Source of the DNA: Methylopumilus sp036567085
GTDB taxonomy: Bacteria > Pseudomonadota > Gammaproteobacteria > Burkholderiales > Methylophilaceae
Assembly: GCA_036567085.1 (NCBI GenBank)
Contig: DATCVG010000051.1
Span: forward strand, 1 to 28,356
Direction of reading: 5' to 3'
Length of the DNA stretch: 28,356 nucleotides
In this document: positions 8,193-17,135 of the stretch, piece by piece
How the letters are laid out: each line of letters starts with the position of its first letter
Position numbering within the stretch: the stretch's first letter is position 1
Notes under the pieces: generated by a model
Told to the model about the DNA's origin: nothing
What the model saw: the letters and a program-made list of their open reading frames with translations, nothing else
The model's database searches: none
Program-made: the position numbers and the translations under genes

Positions 8193-9800
8193 ATGAGCAA
8201 ACAAATTAAAAAACTACTTTTATTATTCATAATCTTATTTCCGCTGATCGGGCAAGCATTACAGTTAGGCAAAATTGTGGTCACATCTTCACAAGGTCAG
8301 CCTTTAAACGCAGAAATTGAAATGATGTTGGCGCCAGGTGAAGATTTATCAAGGCTTCAAACATCCTTAGCTTCAAAAGAGAATTATGAATCGCAAGGTA
8401 TAGAGCGACTTCCTATTCATAATAATATCTCTGTTGAATTACAAAAAAATGAAAGAGGACTCACAGTTCTAAAATTGAAAAGCACCCAGCCTGTCCCAGA
8501 ACCTTTTCTAGATTTACTTATTCAAGTGGACTCTCCTAAAGGAAGAAATTATCGTGAATATACGGTACTTCTTGATCCGCCAGAAACATCTATTATTAAG
8601 CAAGATAAAATTGTAGCCGTCGACAAGACAGACCCATCTCTAATAAATGACAAAAAGGACACGAAAGAAAGTATTGAAAAAAACAAAGTAGCTATTGAAA
8701 AAGAAGTTAAAAGCAGTACGAAATCCCTAGAAAAAAATAAATCATCTGATTTTTCTGCAAAATCAATTACAGTTAAATCTGCAGATACTATTTATAAAAT
8801 TGCCCGTGAAAATAAGCTACCAGGCATCACAACCGAGCAGATGGTAATAGGTATTTTCAATCTTAATGAACTTGCTTTTACAAATAAAAATATTAATGGT
8901 TTAGAAGTTGGACAAAAAATTGTTTTGCCGACACAAGATGATTTTATGAATTTAAGTCATGCCAAGGCGATGGCTGAAATTAAAATTCAATCCGCACAGT
9001 GGAATAAATTTAGCTCAAAAACAGCTGAAGCAGTAGCGGCCAGTCCAAAAGTAATTACCCCAAAGTCTGATACATCAGTCACCCCTACAACTGTAGTTCA
9101 GAATGAATCAATTACACCAGTACCCCGTATTAAATTGACCGGAGATACTATAAGTATTGATAAGAACAGTAAAGAAGTTGTTCAAAAAGAAATTAATCAA
9201 ATTAATGATGATAAAACAGCATTAGAGAAAAATATTAAGGATGCTGAGCAAAAAATTGTACTCTTAGAAAAGGAACTTTCTGATGCTAAAAGAATATTAG
9301 CTGTTTCAAATCAAGCTTTATTTGAGCTTCAAGAGAAGTCGAAGCAAGTTAATCAAACTAAAGATCTGGCTAACAAAAATACCGTGGTTGAATCAAAACC
9401 AGATTTAAATTCACTTATTAGTAAATCTAACGAACTAGATACAAATAAAAATGAGGTTTTACCACCTGCTGATACAACCTTTGAATCATCTATCTCAGAT
9501 GACCCAATCGATGAAAAAGCAAGTGCACAATTAGCTTCAGATAAAGAAGTTTCTAGTATCTCATCATCTAGTGAACTATTTATTTTCTTAGGCGTTCTTC
9601 TTGCAATTTTAATTATGCTTTTTGTAATTAAAACAAAAAAACAACAAGAACAAAAAGAGCTTATTGATTATATCAACACGAATGAAGGTAAGCCTGAAGT
9701 GTCTTCAATTAAAGGAGAGAGCGATATAGAAGAGGTTGATTTGTCAGGTATTGAAAGTAATTTATCGGATAAAGATCAAAAGCCAACTCATCTAGATTAA
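8193..9800 (+). CDS. fimV: FimV-like inner-membrane protein with LysM domain, short form
   Basis: Envelope protein of the FimV/HubP type, whose members bind peptidoglycan and organise cell poles and type IV pili. Residues 1-22 form a signal peptide (KK then a hydrophobic run ending GQA). Residues 23-130 match the FimV N-terminal domain (LGKIVVTSSQGQPLNAEIE; SPKGRNYREYTVLLDPP). A LysM-like domain follows at about 190-246 (ADTIYKIA to VGQKIVLP). The rest comprises a Ser/Thr/Lys-rich linker, a coiled coil at about 330-390, a single membrane helix at about 462-480 and a short acidic tail. At 535 aa it is well below many proteobacterial FimV proteins, and I see no C-terminal TPR/FimV domain. The position between asd and truA is the usual FimV location. 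The pilus-related role is inferred only. Confidence 0.85.
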   Translation: MSKQIKKLLLLFIILFPLIGQALQLGKIVVTSSQGQPLNAEIEMMLAPGEDLSRLQTSLASKENYESQGIERLPIHNNISVELQKNERGLTVLKLKSTQPVPEPFLDLLIQVDSPKGRNYREYTVLLDPPETSIIKQDKIVAVDKTDPSLINDKKDTKESIEKNKVAIEKEVKSSTKSLEKNKSSDFSAKSITVKSADTIYKIARENKLPGITTEQMVIGIFNLNELAFTNKNINGLEVGQKIVLPTQDDFMNLSHAKAMAEIKIQSAQWNKFSSKTAEAVAASPKVITPKSDTSVTPTTVVQNESITPVPRIKLTGDTISIDKNSKEVVQKEINQINDDKTALEKNIKDAEQKIVLLEKELSDAKRILAVSNQALFELQEKSKQVNQTKDLANKNTVVESKPDLNSLISKSNELDTNKNEVLPPADTTFESSISDDPIDEKASAQLASDKEVSSISSSSELFIFLGVLLAILIMLFVIKTKKQQEQKELIDYINTNEGKPEVSSIKGESDIEEVDLSGIESNLSDKDQKPTHLD

Positions 9801-9814
9801 GCAATTAAATTATT

Positions 9815-10438
9815 GTGCATGCATTAGTTAAATTTGTAGCTGTCTTATGTGCTTTATTGCTTATTAATAAATATAACTTTAACTTCAATCTTTATTTACT
9901 CTTTTTTATTTTTGTTATTTCTTTTTTCTTAAAGTTCTCAATTCCTAAACTTATCCTTAGATTAAAATTTTTTCTTATCATTACCTTTTTGCTTTATATA
10001 TTTAATACCCCGGGCGAGTATATAGCTCTTTGGCCTTATTTTTCACCTTCTTATGAAGGCCTTTTATTAGGTACAACTCAAATTATGCGACTCATGAATT
10101 CAGTCGCTCTTATTACAATGTTGATTTCATTCATGAGCTATCAGACTTTAATTGAAACTTTTTATTTAATGGTTAAACCATTAAGGCCGTTAGGTATCGA
10201 TGCAAAAATTTTTGCTGTTCGTCTTTGTTTAACTATGGAGTATGTAAAGACTTTCCAGTCGAAACGCAAACTGCGTTTTAATTTTAACGATTTGTCTTCA
10301 TTACTCTTATATTCAAGTAATAAAATTCATGGAAAGTATACTTATATTGAGATAAAAGAGGAAAGAGTTAATACATTGTCTATGGTTATGATTTCTACAA
10401 TGCTATCTATTACATTTCTTGTGATTTCTTATATTTAA
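9815..10438 (+). CDS. Membrane protein resembling EcfT/CbiQ transporter components
   Basis: A 207-aa hydrophobic protein with membrane segments at about residues 5-20, 23-40, 50-65, 95-108 and 188-206. The middle resembles the T component of energy-coupling-factor transporters: YEGLLLGTTQIMRLMNSVAL at about 80-99, then a T-rich helix, then MVKPLRPLGIDAKIFAVRLCLTMEYV at about 119-144, like the family's 'Plk.lG' region. The diagnostic Ala-Arg-Gly coupling motifs are not seen, and no ATPase or S-component gene is nearby, so transport is uncertain. The start must be GTG at 9815, because the ATG at 9819 is out of frame and stops after two codons and no early in-frame ATG exists. Spacing is tight: 14 bases after fimV and 6 before truA. 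Confidence 0.7.
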   Translation: MHALVKFVAVLCALLLINKYNFNFNLYLLFFIFVISFFLKFSIPKLILRLKFFLIITFLLYIFNTPGEYIALWPYFSPSYEGLLLGTTQIMRLMNSVALITMLISFMSYQTLIETFYLMVKPLRPLGIDAKIFAVRLCLTMEYVKTFQSKRKLRFNFNDLSSLLLYSSNKIHGKYTYIEIKEERVNTLSMVMISTMLSITFLVISYI

Positions 10439-10444
10439 CTCCTT

Positions 10445-11251
10445 ATGAAAATCGCATTGTGTGTTGAATATGATGGTTCTGATTATTCTGGATGGCAAAA
10501 ACAGAATGATGTAGATTCTATTCAAGGTGAAATTGAAAAAGCGCTTGAAAGTATTGCAAAAGAAAAAATAGATACCTATGCATCAGGTAGAACTGATACC
10601 GGTGTTCATGCGCTGATTCAGATCATTCATTTTGAAACTTCAATTGAGAGGCCTATGACGGCTTGGATAAGAGGTGTTAATGCTTTCTTGCCATCTTCTA
10701 TTCGAGTGTTATGGGCACAAGAAGTTGATGACACCTTTCATGCGCGTTATTCAGCAACACAACGCCATTATGAATATTTAGTATATAACGCCTCTTTCCC
10801 TTCTGCTCTATGGGCTAATAAAGCAGGATGGATTCACGACGACCTTGACTTTAATAAGATGAAAAAGGCTATTCAATATTTTGAAGGTGAACATGATTTT
10901 AGTGCGTTTCGATCTTCAGAATGTCAAGCTAAGAGCCCTGTCAGAAAGATCACTCGCACATCTATTTTAAATTACCACCCGTTTTATCTTTTTAAGTTTT
11001 CTGGGAATGGTTTTCTGCATCATCAAATAAGAAATATGATGGGGGCTATTCTCTATATTGGTAAAGGTAATTACCCAAGTGAATATATTAACGAGCTATT
11101 GATATCAAAAGATAGAAAAAAATCACCCCCTACTTTTTCCTCTCACGGCCTTTATTTGTGTGGTGTTGATTATGATCCGTGCTATGCATTATCTTTTACG
11201 CATCGAACCGTAAATATTTTTAACAATAATCATTTAAGCCAAGATCGTTAA
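10445..11251 (+). CDS. truA: tRNA pseudouridine synthase A
   Basis: Isomerises uridines 38-40 of the tRNA anticodon stem. At 268 aa it is of typical length. The N-terminus (VEYDGSDYSGWQKQ) and the catalytic Asp51 in ASGRTDTGVHAL are clear. The ARYSATQRHYEYLVYN, HDFSAFRSSECQAKSPVR and GNGFLHHQIRNMMGAILYIGKG motifs follow in order. The C-terminus ends with the family's GLYLCGVDY segment plus a short tail. A 40-base gap with a possible promoter separates it from trpF. Confidence 0.97.
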   Translation: MKIALCVEYDGSDYSGWQKQNDVDSIQGEIEKALESIAKEKIDTYASGRTDTGVHALIQIIHFETSIERPMTAWIRGVNAFLPSSIRVLWAQEVDDTFHARYSATQRHYEYLVYNASFPSALWANKAGWIHDDLDFNKMKKAIQYFEGEHDFSAFRSSECQAKSPVRKITRTSILNYHPFYLFKFSGNGFLHHQIRNMMGAILYIGKGNYPSEYINELLISKDRKKSPPTFSSHGLYLCGVDYDPCYALSFTHRTVNIFNNNHLSQDR

Positions 11252-11261
11252 TCCTTATAAT
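11233..11261 (+). promoter_or_regulatory. Possible sigma70 promoter for trpFBA
   Basis: A perfect TATAAT lies at 11256-11261, 17 bases after a weak -35 match (TTTAAG, 11233-11238) in the end of truA. This would start transcription near 11268, about 24 bases before trpF. The gap here (40 bases) is wider than most in the window. In an AT-rich genome such a -10 can occur by chance. Confidence 0.4.
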
Positions 11262-11291
11262 GAATAACTTTCATCTTGAATTGATTTCACA

Positions 11292-11915
11292 TTGAGAACA
11301 CGTATTAAAATTTGTGGTATTACGCGCTTAGAAGATGCAAAAGCTGCTATTCATGCTGGCTGTGATGCGCTTGGATTTGTTTTTTATAAAGAAAGTCCAC
11401 GATATATTGCTTTAGCTGCATTTAAAGACTTTGCTAGAGTGCTGCCACCATTTGTGACCAAAGTGGGCCTTTTTGTTAATGCGGATCCCGCCTATATTAA
11501 AGAGGCAATTCAATCAGGATTGATAAATGTCCTACAGTTTCATGGCGATGAAACCCCTGACTTCTGTAGGCAGTTCAAATTTCCATATATTAAAGCCGTT
11601 GCGGTTTCGGTATCAGTAGATTTGTTACAATATGAAAAGAATTTTTATGATGCAGAAGCCTTATTGCTTGACGCATCACATGAGTATCTCAAAGGTGGCA
11701 CAGGTCAAACATTTGATTGGAATTTAATCCCACTTTCGCTTTCTAAGCCTATTGTTCTAGCAGGTGGGCTTACAGTAGATAATGTGAAAGAGGCCATCAA
11801 AAAGGTCAAGCCATACGCAGTCGATGTGAGTGGCGGCGTTGAAGAATCAAAAGGCATTAAAAATTCTCTTAAAATTCAAGAATTTATAAAGGAAACTCAA
11901 GATGCAGCCGTATGA
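11292..11915 (+). CDS. trpF: Phosphoribosylanthranilate isomerase
   Basis: Amadori rearrangement of phosphoribosylanthranilate in tryptophan synthesis; single TIM barrel of 207 aa, normal size. The N-terminus is RTRIKICGITRLEDA with catalytic Cys8. LQFHGDE is at about 81-87, the general-acid Asp127 lies in ALLLDA, and the phosphate loop segments are PIVLAGGLTVDNV and VDVSGGVEESKG. The start is TTG at 11292: the only other in-frame codon of interest before the upstream stop at 11277-11279 is ATT, and the ATG at 11261 is out of frame. The last 14 bases overlap trpB (11902-11915). Confidence 0.95.
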   Translation: MRTRIKICGITRLEDAKAAIHAGCDALGFVFYKESPRYIALAAFKDFARVLPPFVTKVGLFVNADPAYIKEAIQSGLINVLQFHGDETPDFCRQFKFPYIKAVAVSVSVDLLQYEKNFYDAEALLLDASHEYLKGGTGQTFDWNLIPLSLSKPIVLAGGLTVDNVKEAIKKVKPYAVDVSGGVEESKGIKNSLKIQEFIKETQDAAV

Positions 11916-13104
11916 TATGCCAGATGAAAAAGGCCATTTTGGTCAATTTGGCGGTGTATTTGTCGCAGAAACTTTGATTGAAGCGCTCGATGAATTAAGA
12001 GTGATGTATGAAAAGTATCGTCATGACCCTGATTTTCTTACTGAACTTCATTATGACTTAAAGCATTTTGTAGGTCGACCAAGTCCAATTTACTATGCTA
12101 AAAGATGGTCTGATCGAGTAGGTGGCGCTCAAATTTACTTGAAGCGGGAAGACTTAAATCATACAGGCGCTCACAAAGTCAATAATACTGTAGGCCAGGC
12201 TTTACTCGCGAAACGTATGGGCAAACCACGCATCATAGCCGAGACAGGAGCAGGACAGCATGGGGTTGCAACAGCCACTATTTCAGCACGTTTAGGCCTT
12301 GAGTGCGTAGTTTATATGGGAGCTGAAGATGTTAAAAGACAAGCGCCTAATGTATACCGTATGAAACTTCTTGGCGCTACGGTTGTGCCAGTAGAAAGTG
12401 GATCTAAAACTCTAAAAGATGCGCTTAATGAAGCTATGAGAGATTGGGTTACAAACATCTCTACTACCTTTTATATTATTGGTACTGTGGCAGGGCCTCA
12501 TCCATATCCTATGATGGTTCGTGATTTTAATTCTGTCGTGGGTGTTGAATGTAAAACGCAAATGAATGAAATGCTTGGCCGGCAACCAGATGCGGTGGTC
12601 GCATGTGTCGGTGGTGGTTCTAATGCGATGGGTATTTTTTATCCCTATATAGATTTACGCGAAGTTCGATTAATTGGCGTTGAAGCTGCAGGGCATGGTA
12701 TCGAAACGGGCAAGCACGCAGCACCTTTAACTGCCAATAGTCCGATAGGGGTATTGCATGGCAACCGAACTTACTTAATGCAGAATGAGGAAGGTCAAAT
12801 TATTGAAACACACTCAATATCAGCAGGTCTGGATTATCCAGGCGTTGGCCCTGAGCATGCTTGGTTAAAAGATATTAAGCGCGCTGAATATGTTGCTGTT
12901 ACTGATACAGAGGCTTTGGATGCTTTTCATAGTCTATGTCTTACCGAAGGTATTATTCCAGCGCTTGAAACTAGCCATGCTTTAGCATATGCAGAGAAAC
13001 TTGCGAAAACAATGAAGCCCGATCAAGTGATTCTTGTGAACTTATCAGGTCGAGGGGATAAAGATATCAATACTGTAGCTAAAATTTCAAATATCAACTT
13101 GTAA
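11902..13104 (+). CDS. trpB: Tryptophan synthase beta chain
   Basis: PLP enzyme joining indole and serine to give tryptophan. At 400 aa it is a standard TrpB1. The Schiff-base Lys92 sits in HTGAHKVNNT. Other features are AETGAGQHGVATA, the GGGSNAMGIF phosphate loop, and NLSGRGDKD near the C-terminus. A GGAAAC-type ribosome binding site lies inside the end of trpF, and the 14-base overlap suggests translational coupling. trpA follows after 7 bases. Confidence 0.98.
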   Translation: MQPYDMPDEKGHFGQFGGVFVAETLIEALDELRVMYEKYRHDPDFLTELHYDLKHFVGRPSPIYYAKRWSDRVGGAQIYLKREDLNHTGAHKVNNTVGQALLAKRMGKPRIIAETGAGQHGVATATISARLGLECVVYMGAEDVKRQAPNVYRMKLLGATVVPVESGSKTLKDALNEAMRDWVTNISTTFYIIGTVAGPHPYPMMVRDFNSVVGVECKTQMNEMLGRQPDAVVACVGGGSNAMGIFYPYIDLREVRLIGVEAAGHGIETGKHAAPLTANSPIGVLHGNRTYLMQNEEGQIIETHSISAGLDYPGVGPEHAWLKDIKRAEYVAVTDTEALDAFHSLCLTEGIIPALETSHALAYAEKLAKTMKPDQVILVNLSGRGDKDINTVAKISNINL

Positions 13105-13111
13105 AATTTGT

Positions 13112-13906
13112 ATGTCGAGAATCACAGATACATTTCAGGCGCTTAAAGAAAAAAATAAAAAAGCTTTAATTCCATACATTACAGCAGGTGACCCACATCC
13201 TGATTTAACTGTGTCAATGTTGCACGCTTTGGTTGATGCAGGAGCTGATATGATTGAATTGGGTATTCCCTTTTCAGATCCGATGGCAGACGGACCTACC
13301 ATTCAAAGGGCAAGTGAAAGAGCTTTAGCGCATAATGTAGGTTTGTCCCATGTATTTAAAATGGTAAAAGCTTTTAGAGAAAAAAACAATAAAACACCTA
13401 TTATCTTGATGGGCTATGCAAACCCTATTGAAGCAATTGGTGCAGAGACTTTTGTGGAAAGAGCGAAAGCTTCTGATGTGGATGGAATTATCACAGTAGA
13501 TTATCCGCCTGAAGAATGTAAACAATTTACAAAACTTCTTAAAGAAAAGAACATAGATAGTATTTTTTTATTATCACCAACGACAGAATTGGATAGAGTA
13601 AAATTAATTATTGAGCAAGCTTCTGGATTCTTGTATTACGTCTCACTTAAAGGCGTAACAGGTGCTGCCAATATCGATATTGAGCAAGTGAAATCTAAAG
13701 TAGGTATTATTCGTAAATTAACAAAACTTCCGATTGGAGTAGGTTTTGGAGTAAGGGATGCGGCAACAGCAAAAGAAGTGGCTAAAATTTCTGATGCCGT
13801 TGTAGTAGGCAGTCGCATGGTTCAGGAAATTGAGAATTCAAATAAAGATAATTTAATTCATAATATTTCAAAGTTAATGAAAGAATTAAGAGAAGCTGTT
13901 AATTAA
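13112..13906 (+). CDS. trpA: Tryptophan synthase alpha chain
   Basis: Cleaves indole-3-glycerol phosphate and passes indole to TrpB. At 264 aa it has the normal length. Catalytic Glu49 lies in MIELGIPFSDP and Asp60 in MADGPTIQ, at the same numbers as in the enteric enzyme. Other blocks are PIILMGYANPI, GIITVDYPPEE, FLLSPTT, the YYVSLKGVTGA loop and PIGVGFGV. It forms a compact trpFBA unit followed by accD after 16 bases, the common betaproteobacterial order. Confidence 0.98.
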   Translation: MSRITDTFQALKEKNKKALIPYITAGDPHPDLTVSMLHALVDAGADMIELGIPFSDPMADGPTIQRASERALAHNVGLSHVFKMVKAFREKNNKTPIILMGYANPIEAIGAETFVERAKASDVDGIITVDYPPEECKQFTKLLKEKNIDSIFLLSPTTELDRVKLIIEQASGFLYYVSLKGVTGAANIDIEQVKSKVGIIRKLTKLPIGVGFGVRDAATAKEVAKISDAVVVGSRMVQEIENSNKDNLIHNISKLMKELREAVN

Positions 13907-13922
13907 TGAGTCGAGTGAATAT

Positions 13923-14780
13923 ATGAGCTGGTTAAAAAACGTCATACCTCCCAAAATAAAACGTATCGTTGGTAGCGTATCTAAAAAAAATATTCCCGAG
14001 GGTTTGTGGTGTAAATGCCCATCATGCCAGGCAGTTCTTTATCGAACAGATCTTGAGCAAAATATGGAAGTATGTCCAAAATGCTCTTTTCATAACAGAA
14101 TTTCAGCCCGCGCGCGCATTGATGCCATATTAGATAAAGAAAAAAGAAAAGAAATTGGTGTGCAGATTCAACCACTAGATTCTTTAAAATTTAATGATAC
14201 ACAAAGTTATGCTGATCGCATTAAATCATCACAAAAAGATCTTAATGAAAAAGATGCGATGGTTGTAATGCAAGGTTTGATAGAGGGTAAACCTGCGGTG
14301 GTAGCTGCTTTTGAATTTAAATTCATGGGCGGATCTATGGGGTCTGTCGTTGGTGAAAAATTTGTGCGTGGGATTCAAGCTGCAATAAAATCTAAAGCAA
14401 CATTTATATGCGTCTGTGCAAGTGGTGGTGCTCGCATGCAAGAAGGTCTACTATCGCTTATGCAAATGGCAAAAACAAGTGCTGCTTTAACTAAGTTAAG
14501 TGAGGCTAAATTACCATACTTCTCAATTCTTACTGATCCCACTATGGGTGGTGTATCTGCTAGTTTTGCTATGTTAGGTGATGTAATTATTGCAGAACCT
14601 AAGGCATTGATCGGATTTGCTGGACCTCGTGTGATTGAGCAAACGGTAAGAGAAAAACTTCCTGAGGGATTTCAGCGGTCTGAATTTCTTTTATCACATG
14701 GCGCGATTGATATGATTGTAGATCGCCGTGACATGAAAAAGAAACTTGTTAATTTAATGTCTAAATTATCTAAAAATTAA
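13923..14780 (+). CDS. accD: Acetyl-CoA carboxylase carboxyltransferase beta subunit
   Basis: Transfers CO2 from carboxybiotin to acetyl-CoA together with AccA, the committing step of fatty-acid synthesis. At 285 aa it is slightly shorter than E. coli AccD (304). The N-terminal zinc ribbon has Cys32, Cys35, Cys51 and Cys54, plus an extra Cys30. The crotonase-fold body includes the EFKFMGGSMGSVVGEK, CASGGARMQEG and TDPTMGGVSASFAMLGD blocks and the GPRVIEQTVREKLPEGFQ segment. It sits between trpA and folC (31-base gap), as in many Betaproteobacteria. Confidence 0.97.
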   Translation: MSWLKNVIPPKIKRIVGSVSKKNIPEGLWCKCPSCQAVLYRTDLEQNMEVCPKCSFHNRISARARIDAILDKEKRKEIGVQIQPLDSLKFNDTQSYADRIKSSQKDLNEKDAMVVMQGLIEGKPAVVAAFEFKFMGGSMGSVVGEKFVRGIQAAIKSKATFICVCASGGARMQEGLLSLMQMAKTSAALTKLSEAKLPYFSILTDPTMGGVSASFAMLGDVIIAEPKALIGFAGPRVIEQTVREKLPEGFQRSEFLLSHGAIDMIVDRRDMKKKLVNLMSKLSKN

Positions 14781-14811
14781 TTTAACTCTTCTCCAGCCAC
14801 ATAATCGCCCT

Positions 14812-16062
14812 ATGAGTCTTAAAGATTGGCTAGGGTATATTGAATCGATTCACCCCTCCATAATTGATCTCACTCTAGAACGTATCAAAGTCGTTGTTGA
14901 GCGTCTAAATCTAGAAATTTCTTTCCCTATCATTACTGTTGGTGGCACTAATGGCAAAGGTTCCACCTGTGCCATTTTGGAGTCGATTTATAAAGAGGCA
15001 GGTTATAAAGTAGGCTGCTATACCTCACCCCATTTTTTATATTTTAATGAGCGAATTAAAATTCAAGCAGATCCTGTTTCAGATGATCTTATTTGTGAAG
15101 CCTTTAAAAAAATTGAATCAGCTAGAAAAGAAATCTCACTTACTTATTTCGAATACAGCACAATTGCTGCCATGATTATTTTTGCCGACGCTGATCTAGA
15201 TATTGCTATTCTTGAAGTAGGTATGGGTGGCAGGTTAGATGCTGTAAATGTTTTTGATTCTGATTGTGCCATTGTCACTACCATTGATCTTGATCATATA
15301 GATTATTTAGGACATACAAGAGAGGCGATTGGTTTTGAAAAAGCTGGAATTTATCGTGCTAATAAAATAGCGATATGTGGCGACTTCGATCCTCCTCAAT
15401 CTTTAATAAATCATTGCAAATCTATTCAAGCTGAATTAAAAATGATAGGTAAAGATTTTGCTTATGAAGTACATCATGATTCCTTTGATTTTTCAATTGA
15501 ATCCTCTTTTGTGATGAATTTACCATTACCTCGATTGCAAGGCTCTTTTCAGCTTGCCAATGCTTCAAATGCACTCATGGCTATCAAAATAATAGAAGAT
15601 CAATTACCTTTAACTGAAGCTGCAATTCAACAAGGTATTGCTTCAGCATTATTGCCAGGTAGATTTCAGGAGGTGAAAAAAAATCCTTCTTTGATTTTAG
15701 ATGTTGCACATAACCCGCATGCAGCGAGGTCTCTAAGTGATAATTTAAAAACTCATAGCGTGTCTGGCAAAACGGTCGCCATATTTTCAATTCTTAGAGA
15801 TAAAGATATCTTGGGCGTAGTTGAAGCAGTAAGTCTTGATATTGATACTTGGTATATTGCAGAAATTAAGAACGAGAGAGCTGCAAATATAGAAACTATC
15901 TCTAATACCATACAAAAAGTTAATCCATCAGCGCATATAGTGCCATTTAAAAATATACAAGAAGCCTACCAATTTGCATCCAATGAAGTTACGAGGAATG
16001 ATAGAATAATCGTATTCGGTTCTTTCTTTACCGTAGCCGATATTATGAAACTTATTCCCTAA
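14812..16062 (+). CDS. folC: Folylpolyglutamate synthase / dihydrofolate synthase
   Basis: Mur-ligase-family enzyme that adds glutamate to dihydropteroate and extends the polyglutamate tail of folates. At 416 aa it is a normal bacterial FolC. The ATP P-loop is TVGGTNGKGST at about residues 42-52. TSPHFLYFNERI, the DIAILEVGMGGRLDAVN block, DLDHIDYLGHTREAIGFEKAGI and DVAHNPHAAR follow in order. Folate supply is central to C1 metabolism, which fits the methylotroph guess but does not prove it. The next gene starts 3 bases later. Confidence 0.96.
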   Translation: MSLKDWLGYIESIHPSIIDLTLERIKVVVERLNLEISFPIITVGGTNGKGSTCAILESIYKEAGYKVGCYTSPHFLYFNERIKIQADPVSDDLICEAFKKIESARKEISLTYFEYSTIAAMIIFADADLDIAILEVGMGGRLDAVNVFDSDCAIVTTIDLDHIDYLGHTREAIGFEKAGIYRANKIAICGDFDPPQSLINHCKSIQAELKMIGKDFAYEVHHDSFDFSIESSFVMNLPLPRLQGSFQLANASNALMAIKIIEDQLPLTEAAIQQGIASALLPGRFQEVKKNPSLILDVAHNPHAARSLSDNLKTHSVSGKTVAIFSILRDKDILGVVEAVSLDIDTWYIAEIKNERAANIETISNTIQKVNPSAHIVPFKNIQEAYQFASNEVTRNDRIIVFGSFFTVADIMKLIP

Positions 16063-16065
16063 GTT

Positions 16066-16623
16066 ATGAGCGAAGAAAATTCAATACAGTCTCAAGAAGA
16101 TAAACTGATTAGTCAGGCCAAAAAGAGGCTTCTTGGCGCATGTGTCATTTTATTTATTCTACTTATTTCAGCCCCTTTTGTTTTAAAAAATCGTAATGAA
16201 GAAGGACCCACGGAACCTATTAAGATTTCAATGGAAAGTTCACCCGGCATTGTGGACTTGAATACTGATAGCATTAAGTCAGCAGATATAAAACCAGAGA
16301 TTCCAGAATCACCTGGCTCTCAAAACAAAAAAGAATTATTGCCATCATCAACTGATGTAAAGGCAAAACAGGAAACAATCATATTACCAAATAGCGGCTT
16401 TTATATTCAATTAGGCATTTTTTCAGACATGGAAAAAGTAAAACCGCTTCAACAAAAATTAAATTTAATAAATATTCAAACTAAAAGTGAAGTGATAAAG
16501 ATCAATGGTGTCGATAAAGTAAGATTAATTACAGATGAATTTAAAAGTGAAGCTTTAGCAAAAGACACATTACTTAAAATTAAAAATGCAGGTATCATAG
16601 GCATTATCAAGAAGATTAATTAA
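16066..16623 (+). CDS. dedD: SPOR-domain inner-membrane protein, DedD-like
   Basis: A 185-aa protein with a short cytoplasmic N-terminus, one membrane helix at about residues 22-40, a low-complexity periplasmic linker (about 41-108), and a C-terminal SPOR-like domain (about 110-183, beginning GFYIQLGIFSDMEKVKPLQQKL). SPOR domains bind denuded septal peptidoglycan, and DedD-type proteins act in cell division. The symbol rests on this architecture and on the folC-X-cvpA-purF position; the sequence is too divergent for motif-level certainty. Its stop TAA shares one base with the ATG of cvpA. Confidence 0.8.
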   Translation: MSEENSIQSQEDKLISQAKKRLLGACVILFILLISAPFVLKNRNEEGPTEPIKISMESSPGIVDLNTDSIKSADIKPEIPESPGSQNKKELLPSSTDVKAKQETIILPNSGFYIQLGIFSDMEKVKPLQQKLNLINIQTKSEVIKINGVDKVRLITDEFKSEALAKDTLLKIKNAGIIGIIKKIN

Positions 16624-17111
16624 TGACATTTATTGATTATGGTTTTTTTATCATTATCATTATTTCTTCTCTTCTTGGCTGCTACCGAGGTTTTGCGCGA
16701 GAACTTCTTTCTATCATTGCTTGGTTTTTTGCGTTTTATTTAGCACAATCTTTTTCTTTTGTTATCGCTTCAAAACTTCATTGGATTGATACTGAACCGA
16801 TTCGAAATTTAGTCGCTTACATCTTGATTTTTATTGCCGCCCTTGTTCTTTCAATGGGGCTGATTGCCGTTCTGAACAAATTTATTAAATATACGGGCCT
16901 TTCATTTTCTAATATTTTATTGGGCGGCTTATTTGGTTTTTTTCGCGCGATCTTTATTGGCTTGATTTGTCATTTTATTATTCAATCAACCTCGTTTGTA
17001 AATCATTCCGCTTGGCAGGATGCTTTTATTAAACCTTATTTCGAATCTTTTACAGCTAAGGCAGGCGTTTATTTGCCACTAGATATCCTTAAGCATGTAA
17101 AATATCCTTAA
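16623..17111 (+). CDS. cvpA: CvpA family membrane protein
   Basis: A 162-aa protein with about four membrane helices (roughly 4-20, 28-47, 61-85 and 97-122). It shows the family pattern: the DYGFFIIIIISSLLGCYRG opening, then FARELLSIIAWFFAFYLA, and the GGLFGFFRAIFIGLI segment. CvpA is linked to colicin V production and envelope stress in enterics, but its exact role is unsettled. It overlaps the preceding gene by one base and is followed by purF after 24 bases, the classical cvpA-purF pair. Confidence 0.92.
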   Translation: MTFIDYGFFIIIIISSLLGCYRGFARELLSIIAWFFAFYLAQSFSFVIASKLHWIDTEPIRNLVAYILIFIAALVLSMGLIAVLNKFIKYTGLSFSNILLGGLFGFFRAIFIGLICHFIIQSTSFVNHSAWQDAFIKPYFESFTAKAGVYLPLDILKHVKYP

Positions 17112-17135
17112 CGAACATATTTTTAAGGTGCTGAA

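Noticed and set aside
9819..9827. ATG at 9819 as the start of the EcfT-like gene
   Set aside because: It is in another frame and reaches a stop after two codons; the GTG at 9815 is the only fitting start.
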